From positions 1 through 10,167 of the forward strand of contig DIOT01000004.1 of NCBI GenBank assembly GCA_002426195.1: a stretch of DNA of 10,167 nt, given 5' to 3'. The first letter of the stretch is position 1; every line of letters begins with the position of its first letter. The DNA is from Bacteroidales bacterium UBA5507 (lineage in GTDB: Bacteria > Bacteroidota > Bacteroidia > Bacteroidales > Lentimicrobiaceae). Position numbers and translations under genes: made by a program. Below the pieces are notes generated by a model. It was not told where the DNA came from. It ran no database searches and saw only the letters and a program-made list of their open reading frames with translations. Shown in pieces: positions 1 to 6,055 of this stretch.

Positions 1-1373
1 ACATCGATCTTATTAGCACCATGATCATCGCTAACCTGCAGAGCAGAGCCCATGAATGATGCGGAATATGAATAAACCCTACCAGGTATTTTCTTCTCGG
101 TAAACACAGTTGTGAATGGGTTTATACTCATATAATCAATAGGCTTAACATCATAGGGAGTATCAATCCCGGTCTCCATATCTCTATGTATTATACCAAA
201 TTGTACTGAATAGTAAAGATGTTCTTCTGGTGAAGCAGTGAAACTAACACTTCCTGTTGTAACGAAAAATGGATTTTTAACTCTGGTCATAGTAACACCG
301 CCATCAGTTGAATATTGAGGGAAATAATCGGCGTTAATGAAAACTTCCTGGCCATTGAAAGGATTAAATGTAGCAGTCAGGCCATAAACATAGCCTTCTG
401 TTGCATTGTAATCGTAAACATAATTCTCCCAGGTCTCGAAGTTGTCAGTTGTAATAACTACTTCATTTTCCTCGAGAACAATAATATTATCTAGGTCAGT
501 GGGATTATATACAATTGCATTAATGTTATCCTGAATTTCATCAGTCCAATTGATTCCTATTCCAGTCCATGTATTACCACCATCTAATGATCTGTAAACG
601 TCTTCTGCATCTGCCAAAGCTCCGGCGGCACTTGAACCGATCAGAATATCATCAGAGTTTTCCGGATTGAAAGTGATTGCATCAAATGTGATTCCAGGTA
701 GTTTTTCAGTCCATGTATTTCCGGTATCTTCCGAAACAAACAGCCCACCTATAACATCTGTCGGGCCATTTGATCTGGCTATGAATAGTTTATCAGGGTT
801 AGAGGGATCGATGGCAACATTATTCACAAATACTTCATTATAGTCAACATGATAGTAAATCTCATCCCATGTAGCCCCTGCATCTGTGGTATAGTATACT
901 TTAGCATAGTTTGCAAGTCCTATCTGGAAATTTTGTAAGAGTATTACTATATCGGTATTTTCTTCATAAATGTTGTAACCCGAAATCCACCATTTGTCAG
1001 CACTTGGTGGTATAGGAGGGACAATTTGTTTTACTGTCTGCATTGTGTTAACATCGTAAATATACAGAGCATCAGTATTTTCTGTGTAATTTGTATAGAA
1101 GCTTAACCGGTTATCGGGGAGGATTCGTAGCTCTTTTAAAGACGTTGCTTTTTCGGGATGAGAGTAGAATACATCCCATGTCACTCCATTGTCAGTTGAT
1201 TTCAGAATGTGATTCCCTAATGTTAATGCATAAAGTGTATTCTCATTAAGAGGATCATAGTTAAAGTCAAAGATTCTACCATACTCTCCGCTGCCAATAA
1301 TTTCCGTCTGGCTAAACAGAGATTGATTAAATGCGAAGAGCAAAATCACAGTAAAGGTAATCAGTGTTCTCAT
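1..1373 (-). CDS. Secreted Asp-box (BNR/sortilin-like) beta-propeller protein, copy 1, 3' end outside the window
   Basis: The frame is open without a stop from an ATG at 1371-1373 to the left edge, giving 457 codons of a longer protein. The N terminus (MRTLITFTVILLFAFNQSLF, then SQ) is a Sec signal peptide. Asp-box motifs of the S-x-D-x-G-x-T-W type follow, including STDNGVTW near residues 59-66, then TTDAGATW, SEDTGNTW, SLDGGNTW and STDGGVTM. These repeats mark blades of sialidase- or Ycf48-like beta-propellers. The protein aligns almost without gaps to the copy at 1823-4165, roughly 70% identical by eye, so its missing C terminus probably also carries a T9SS sorting domain and the protein is likely exported to the cell surface or medium. 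The start is chosen because the same ATG and signal peptide exist in the paralogue. Its ligand or enzymatic role, if any, cannot be told from sequence. Confidence 0.88.
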   Translation of the reverse strand, partial: MRTLITFTVILLFAFNQSLFSQTEIIGSGEYGRIFDFNYDPLNENTLYALTLGNHILKSTDNGVTWDVFYSHPEKATSLKELRILPDNRLSFYTNYTENTDALYIYDVNTMQTVKQIVPPIPPSADKWWISGYNIYEENTDIVILLQNFQIGLANYAKVYYTTDAGATWDEIYYHVDYNEVFVNNVAIDPSNPDKLFIARSNGPTDVIGGLFVSEDTGNTWTEKLPGITFDAITFNPENSDDILIGSSAAGALADAEDVYRSLDGGNTWTGIGINWTDEIQDNINAIVYNPTDLDNIIVLEENEVVITTDNFETWENYVYDYNATEGYVYGLTATFNPFNGQEVFINADYFPQYSTDGGVTMTRVKNPFFVTTGSVSFTASPEEHLYYSVQFGIIHRDMETGIDTPYDVKPIDYMSINPFTTVFTEKKIPGRVYSYSASFMGSALQVSDDHGANKID

Positions 1374-1410
1374 AGTTTTGTGGTTTAAGGTTTGAGGTAG
1401 CAATATTCTA

Positions 1411-1484
1411 AAAATATAACACAATATCGGTTAAAATGTAGCAGAATAAGTGCGACTCATAGCTGGAAAAAGTGTGACATTTAT
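1411..1484 (-). promoter_or_regulatory. Promoter region of copy 1 with conserved upstream block
   Basis: On the minus strand a TATATTTT element (1411-1418) matches the Bacteroidota -7 consensus TAnnTTTG at seven of eight positions, about 38 bases from the ATG. I see no good -33 element at the expected spacing. Positions 1444-1484 match 4239-4279 upstream of the paralogue at 34 of 41 positions, including an identical run of 19 plus-strand bases starting GGAAAAAGTGTGAC. A weak -33 combined with a conserved block just upstream is what an activator-dependent promoter would look like, but that is inference. Confidence 0.45.
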
Positions 1485-1546
1485 ATGAGATAAATAGGAA
1501 TACGTACTTAAAAAGTTGTAATTATTGCCTGTTTATATATAAAACA

Positions 1547-1572
1547 CAGGAAAATGCATTGCATTTATCCTG
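1547..1572. repeat. Imperfect 26-bp inverted repeat
   Basis: The arms CAGGA-AAATGCA and TGCATTT-A-TCCTG are complementary over 12 pairs, with one single-base bulge and one central base. There is no T-run after either arm, so it does not look like an intrinsic terminator. It could be a dimeric operator or a cruciform-forming site. It lies between the tRNA terminator and the promoter of copy 1 and has no counterpart upstream of the paralogue at 4165. Confidence 0.5.
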
Positions 1573-1642
1573 TAAATGCTGATATCGGAGCATAACTTCA
1601 ACGTTAGATCATCATTTTATCAGGATAATACAGAATAAAACA

Positions 1643-1678
1643 AAAAACCACTTAAAATTTTACTTTTAAGTGGTTTTT
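1643..1678 (-). terminator. Intrinsic terminator of tRNA-Gln
   Basis: The arms are a perfect 15-bp inverted repeat (AAAAACCACTTAAAA at 1643-1657, complement at 1664-1678) around a 6-base loop. On the minus strand the hairpin is followed by a run of T and starts 7 bases after the tRNA 3' end. The flanking A- and T-runs would also let it work in the other direction. Confidence 0.88.
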
Positions 1679-1685
1679 AAACTTG

Positions 1686-1758
1686 TTGACCTACCAGGGT
1701 TCGAACCTGGACTCTTCTGATCCAGAGTCAGACGTGTTGCCAATTACACCATAGGTCA
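1686..1758 (-). tRNA. tRNA-Gln, anticodon CUG
   Basis: The 73 bases fold as a complete cloverleaf: acceptor TGACCTA / TAGGTCA, D-stem GTGT / ACAC, anticodon stem TCTGA / TCAGA, T-stem CCAGG / CCTGG with loop TTCGAAC, and discriminator A. The anticodon loop CTCTGGA puts CTG at positions 34-36, which reads the glutamine codon CAG. The weak first pair U1-A72 is typical of bacterial tRNA-Gln and is a known GlnRS identity feature. CCA is not encoded. The gene lies between two paralogous exported-protein genes and has its own predicted promoter and terminator, so it is probably a single-gene transcription unit. Confidence 0.93.
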
Positions 1759-1769
1759 GAATCAGGCTG

Positions 1770-1802
1770 CGAATTTACGAAATAAGTTTTTTAACCTGCA
1801 AA
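1770..1802 (-). promoter_or_regulatory. Predicted promoter of tRNA-Gln
   Basis: On the minus strand TTTG (1799-1802), a 21-base spacer and TAAATTCG (1770-1777) fit the Bacteroidota TTTG-N19-21-TAnnTTTG pattern with one mismatch in the -7 element. Transcription would start about 5 bases before the mature tRNA 5' end at 1758. Confidence 0.55.
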
Positions 1803-1822
1803 CTTTTTGTCACAATTTTATC

Positions 1823-3340
1823 TTAAATCGAAATATAAATGCAACCTGAGCTTTCAAGGTTTTGGACAATAACTTTTTGGTAGTCAGAGTACCCATCATT
1901 ACTTATTGTTTTAACCATGTAAAGTCCTTTTTCAAGTTGGGATACATCAATAGTATTTACATTACTGGTTAACACAAGCTGACCTTTTGCATTGTACATT
2001 TCAATCTCTTTGTAGTCGGCATCTGTTATGATTTTGATTTGAGTACTTGCAGGATTCGGATAAACCTGAACCTGCATTTTAGGTGCATTTATTCTTTCAA
2101 CTCCAACAGGGTCAAGGGATATGTCATATTTTACGAGACCAAGGTCGGCAGATCCAATATAGACTTCTGCACTTTCATCAAAGAAACGATAATCACTTTC
2201 AGCTGCAGTCATATAATATAATTCTTTGGGTTTTACATCACTCCAGGTTTCACCGGAATTACTGCTGTAGATGATTTTAAAATCTGAAACAGTTGATGAT
2301 GGTACCGTGCCTATAATATGACCGTTTACCTTGTCAGAGTGCTCTATATTGTATACAAATCCATCATAAAGTTTAGTCCAGGTAGCACCACGGTCATAAG
2401 AAGTAAAAACTCCTTGAGTGGAAGCGAGTGTAAACTGATCGTCATTTAAAGGATTAGCCTTAAGGTCATATATGAGGTCATAATAAGTAATTAAATCCTC
2501 AAGTCCTGTGTTACTTAAAGCCCATGTTGCACCTGCGTCTGTTGACTTATAGATTCTTGTTCCAATAGAAATTAGAATATTATCAGAGCTTCCATTTTCA
2601 AACTGTATACCGGTAACATGATCAGCAAAAGGTAATTGGATAAAATCTACAATGATATCTGAAGGATTTGAGTAATCTATTCTAAACAATAGAAACTCGT
2701 CTTCTCCAGCTGAAAATGATGAAAATAAAACATTTGCATTGTTGGGATCAGTTTCAACAGTCCACATTTTGCTTGCAAACACTTGCAGTAATTCCATCGA
2801 TGTAGTTCCATGATCATCACTAACCTTTAATGATGAACCCATAATTGACTTGGCAAAAGTATAGACCCTGCCAGGCATTGTTTTCTCAGTGACAATTTCA
2901 TTTCCTGAATCACCCATACCCATATAATCTATACGCTTAACATCATGAGGAGTATCTATACCTGTAGCCATTTCTCTATGAACATATCCATATTGCACGC
3001 TATAATACAGATGTTCTTCAGGTGAAACGGTGAAATTAACAGAACCGGTAGTTGCGAAAAATGGATTTTTAAATCTTGTCATAGTAGCTCCGCCATCTGT
3101 TGAGAACTGAGGATACCAGTCTGCGTTAATGAATATTTCCTGGCTGTTGAATGGGTTAAACGATGCTGTTAATCCATAGGAGTATCCTTCAACCTCTGAC
3201 ATATCATACACATAATGCTGCCATGTTTCAAAGTTGTCGGTTGTAATAACAACTTCATTTTCTTCCAGAACTATAATGTTATTCAGATTCGTAGGATTAT
3301 AAACGATTGCCTGCACGCTGTTGCTTAATGATTCATCAGT
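1823..3340 (-). pseudogene. 3' part of the propeller paralogue (copy 2) with T9SS type A sorting domain, cut off by an upstream TGA
   Basis: This is the in-frame continuation of 3341-4165 after a TGA at 3341-3343. It is open for 505 codons to a TAA at 1823. A GTG at 3314-3316 is the first possible start, but it lies inside conserved sequence (VQAIVYNP, against NAIVYNP in copy 1) and has no signal peptide, so I do not believe it is a native start. Visible are Asp-boxes STDGGATM, STDAGATW and SYDRGATW and, numbered on the whole protein, a T9SS type A sorting domain at about residues 701-768 (VYPNP, NAKGQLV, LEKGLYMVK, QKVIVQ). A 12-residue tail (NLESSGCIYISI) extends past the usual end of that domain. 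If translated alone, this part would lack a Sec signal and could not reach T9SS. Confidence 0.75.
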
Positions 3341-4165
3341 TCAGCCGGTTATTCCTACACCAGTCCATGTATCACCACCATCAAATGACCTAAAAACATC
3401 CTTTTCATTTTCGCCAAAATTAGTACCATTTGACATCATCATTTCATCAGGATTTTCAGGATTGAAAGTAATTGCGTTTAATAAAACTCCCGGTAGTTTT
3501 TCACTGTATGTATCTCCTGCATCCTCTGATACCAGTAACCCACCCATTATATCAGTTGGACTATTTGCCCTGGCCAGGAAAAGTTTATTGGGATTATTAG
3601 GATGAATAGCTACATCATTCACACCGATACTGCCAAAGTCCGGTGTATAATAAATTATATTCCAGTTTTCAGCTGCATCAGAAGTATAGTAAACTTTCTC
3701 ATAAAATGCAAGTCCAATAAGATAGCTTTGGAGTACTATGGCAATATCTGTATTCTCATCAAAAAAGTCATACTCGCGAATGGACCAGCTATCAGCATTT
3801 GGTGGCATCGGGGGAGTATACTTTTTTTCAATCTCTTTAGTGTTTATATCAAACACACATATAGCGTCTTCATTTCCGGTATAATTGGTATTGAAGCTTA
3901 ATTTATTATTTGGAAGAAAACGAAGGTTCATAATCATGCATTCTTCAGGCATTGAATAGAATACATCCCAGGTCACTCCATTATCAGTTGATTTCACAAT
4001 GTGGTTTCCTAAAGAAGTTGCATAAAGAGTGTTTTCATTGACAGGGTCGTAATTAATGTTATACATTCTGCCATATTCTTCAGAACCGACCATCTCTGCC
4101 TGGCTCATAATCTGTTGACTAAAGCCGATAAAAAAAATAAAAAGAAAAGTAAAAAAAGGTCTCAT
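3341..4165 (-). pseudogene. 5' part of the propeller paralogue (copy 2): signal peptide and first Asp-box blades, ending at a premature TGA
   Basis: The ATG at 4163-4165 is chosen because it aligns with the start of copy 1; a TTG at 4196-4198 is in frame but would put a basic leader before the signal peptide. The 274 residues comprise a Sec signal peptide (MRPFFTFLFIFFIGFSQQIM, then SQ) and Asp-boxes STDNGVTW (59-66), SDAAENW (162-168), SEDAGDTY (213-220) and SFDGGDTW (260-267). Codon 275 is TGA, and reading through it keeps the homology to copy 1 (GITG-stop-TDE here, GIN-W-TDE there). The truncated product would be exported to the periplasm without a T9SS signal and with an incomplete propeller. 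Sequencing error, recent nonsense mutation and readthrough all remain possible. Confidence 0.78.
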
Positions 4166-4209
4166 AGTTTTAATTGTTTTTAAAAGTTTCGGCAGCAATG
4201 TTCTGAATT

Positions 4210-4279
4210 TAAATATAAACAGAGGTAAGAAAAATCAAGAATAAGCGGGACTATGAGCCGGAAAAAGTGTGACATTTAC
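4210..4279 (-). promoter_or_regulatory. Promoter region of copy 2 with conserved upstream block
   Basis: On the minus strand TTG (4236-4238), an 18-base spacer and TATATTTA (4210-4217) form a plausible but slightly short Bacteroidota promoter about 45 bases from the ATG at 4165. Positions 4239-4279 are the counterpart of 1444-1484, with 34 of 41 positions identical. The block directly abuts the -33 element, a position where activators often bind. The regulator gene at 4307-5953 ends only 27 bases from the block. Confidence 0.5.
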
Positions 4280-4306
4280 ATAAAATGCTTTGGAGTTCTC
4301 CCTGTT

Positions 4307-5953
4307 TTACAGACCGGAGATATATTCATAGAGATCGTAATTCTCTGATAATCCCAGCTTTCTGGCAATTCTTTCTTTTCTTTTGCGACAAGCTTCGGGA
4401 GTTATATTCAACATGAGGGAAATTTCTTTTGTGCTTAGATTTATGTACACATAAGAGATAAACCTGATATCATTTGAGTTTAAATCAGGGTGCTTTTCCC
4501 TTAAAGATTGAAGGAAATTATGATTTACTTCCTCAAAGTGGGTAAGAAAGCTCTCCCATTCATTATCATTGTGGAGATGAGATTTTAGTTCGCGAATATT
4601 TGAGCTCCATTTTTGGTTGGTAACTATTTGCGGCTCTTTTGATAAAGAATTAATAATGTTTTCAATTAGCTCATTTCTGTTGGCAATATGCAGTGCTTTT
4701 GCAGCCAGTTTTCTATTTCTGTTTTCGAGCTCGTTTCTTAATTTCTGTTGCTCAAGTAGTGCAAGTGTCTCTTTTTCTTTCAATTGTTTCTCAAGAAGAA
4801 GCTTATCGGTTTTGCCTTTCTCGAGTTCCAAAGCAAGGAGTTCTTCAGTTCTTTTATGAATAATTTTACGCTGTTTATTCTTTATAGCACTGTTTCTTAA
4901 TGCCCATGCGATTAGCACTATTATTGTAAATGCAAAAGTCAGAATAATTAAAAAGCTTCTTCCCTGGTTTTGGAGCTTTTCGTTATTCTGAATCAACTTG
5001 TTGCGGTATTCTGCAATTTCAAACTTAACCCTGTTATTCTCAAATTGCCGACCGTTTTTAATATTATTAAACTCATTAATTGCATTTATAAGGCTGTCCT
5101 TAGAAGCAAGTGCCAACTGATAGTTCTTAGCCTTTGAATATAATCCGGATAAAGCTTCATATACCTGAATTTTGACTTCAGGACCATATGTAGCTTTTAA
5201 TGCCTGATTAGCATAGTTCAATGCAGTATTGATATCATTTTCAGCTTCACTGATGCGCGAAAGCAATAGGTAAAGAGCAACCAGGTTTTCTTTGGAAGTA
5301 TTTTCATCTATTGAAGATAAAATACTTAATGCAGACTTTTTAGCTTCCTTTATTTCCCCCCTGTAGTATAGGTTATCTGTTAGAGCCAGGTCAACATTTA
5401 TTTGTAATTCATGTTCTTCTCTGATCAGCGATTTTGCTTCATTGAGGTACTTCAGGGCTGTATTATAGTCTTTCTTTTCATTATAAACCATGCCAAGATT
5501 AACAGCATAGATACCCTGCCGTACCATAACTTTCTTTTTCCTGGCGATTTTATAAGCTATTGTGAGATATTCCTCCGCCTTTTCAAATTGCTTCTCTTTG
5601 AGATACAGTAGGGCTATGTTGTTCAGTACAGTCATCTCCGAATCTTCATCAAGCTCTTTTACCGCGATAGTATATGCAGCAAGGTAATTATTCAGGGCTT
5701 CACCATAATCAAGCATGATATAGTAGTTGGCTCCAATGTTATTTAAGGCCAGGAAAACCTGTTTATGGAGGTTGTTCTTCTCAGCCAATGACCTTGCCTC
5801 TGTGAGAATCTCAAGTGATTTGACATGATCTTTACGATTCATGGCTTTTACACCCTCAATAATCATTTTATCGCATTCCTCAATAGCAGCAGCCTGCATA
5901 TTAAAATGCACTCCAAAAAGAAGAAGAAGGAATACTATACTTTTCTCAATCAT
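4307..5953 (-). CDS. Membrane-anchored TPR regulator with C-terminal LuxR-type helix-turn-helix
   Basis: The protein has 548 residues. Residues 1-23 form a signal peptide or N-terminal membrane segment. Residues 25-290 hold degenerate TPR repeats (for example ALNNIGANYYIMLDYGEALNNYLAAY at 69-94 and LNNIALLYLKEKQFEKAEEYLTIAY). A transmembrane helix lies at about 333-353 (FLIILTFAFTIIVLIAWAL), followed by a Lys/Glu-rich coiled coil at about 355-432. The LuxR/GerE-like domain is at about 488-535; its LSTKEISLMLNITPEACRKR stretch supplies the recognition-helix region. This is a common Bacteroidota layout: periplasmic TPR sensor, one membrane pass, cytoplasmic DNA-binding end. There is no kinase or receiver domain, so any signal would pass directly through the membrane. 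It reads towards the T9SS propeller gene 141 bases downstream, making that gene and its duplicate candidate targets; this is inference. The signal is unknown. Confidence 0.87.
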   Translation of the reverse strand: MIEKSIVFLLLLFGVHFNMQAAAIEECDKMIIEGVKAMNRKDHVKSLEILTEARSLAEKNNLHKQVFLALNNIGANYYIMLDYGEALNNYLAAYTIAVKELDEDSEMTVLNNIALLYLKEKQFEKAEEYLTIAYKIARKKKVMVRQGIYAVNLGMVYNEKKDYNTALKYLNEAKSLIREEHELQINVDLALTDNLYYRGEIKEAKKSALSILSSIDENTSKENLVALYLLLSRISEAENDINTALNYANQALKATYGPEVKIQVYEALSGLYSKAKNYQLALASKDSLINAINEFNNIKNGRQFENNRVKFEIAEYRNKLIQNNEKLQNQGRSFLIILTFAFTIIVLIAWALRNSAIKNKQRKIIHKRTEELLALELEKGKTDKLLLEKQLKEKETLALLEQQKLRNELENRNRKLAAKALHIANRNELIENIINSLSKEPQIVTNQKWSSNIRELKSHLHNDNEWESFLTHFEEVNHNFLQSLREKHPDLNSNDIRFISYVYINLSTKEISLMLNITPEACRKRKERIARKLGLSENYDLYEYISGL

Positions 5954-5960
5954 GTTGATG

Positions 5961-5968
5961 CAAATCTA
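5961..5968 (-). promoter_or_regulatory. Predicted -7 element of the TPR-LuxR gene
   Basis: TAGATTTG on the minus strand matches TAnnTTTG exactly, with only 7 bases (CATCAAC) before the ATG. If used, transcription would begin within a base or two of the start codon, giving a leaderless or nearly leaderless mRNA. The -33 element at the expected spacing is poor, so the match could be chance. Confidence 0.4.
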
Positions 5969-6055
5969 AGAATTATATAGATTCACTAACTATACATGAA
6001 GATAGGAGGGAAGCAATTGATTGAATTGCTGGATCCTGACAGGAATATAGATATA

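Larger units (their letters stand above)
1374..1685. other. Intergenic region between copy 1 and tRNA-Gln
   Basis: This stretch of 312 bases has no plausible gene. From copy 1 outward it holds a leader resembling that of the paralogue (1374-1410), a predicted -7 element (1411-1418), the conserved 41-bp block (1444-1484), a long AT-rich stretch, an imperfect palindrome (1547-1572) and the tRNA terminator (1643-1678). I see nothing recognisable in 1573-1640. Confidence 0.7.

Noticed and set aside
3341..3343. TGA in copy 2 as selenocysteine or as Trp through a variant genetic code
   Set aside because: The aligned residue in the paralogue is Trp, not Cys, and no SECIS-like hairpin is evident after the codon. 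Trp is TGG in the other genes that I checked, and there is no sign of TGA reassignment elsewhere in the window.
3321..3901. Plus-strand open frames of 94 and 99 codons opposite copy 2
   Set aside because: They lie entirely antisense to conserved coding sequence, show no recognisable motifs and have no promoter or ribosome site.
4130..4157. Homopolymer tracts (A8 at 4130-4137, A7 at 4151-4157 on the plus strand) in the signal-peptide codons of copy 2 as a phase-variation switch
   Set aside because: Tracts this short are common in AT-rich signal-peptide codons, the frame is intact, and copy 1 lacks them; no evidence of variation can be seen in one sequence.
6012..6044. Hairpins after glnS (AGCAATT/AATTGCT and TCCTG/CAGGA) as terminator
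   Set aside because: Short stems without a following T-run on the minus strand; not enough for an intrinsic terminator.
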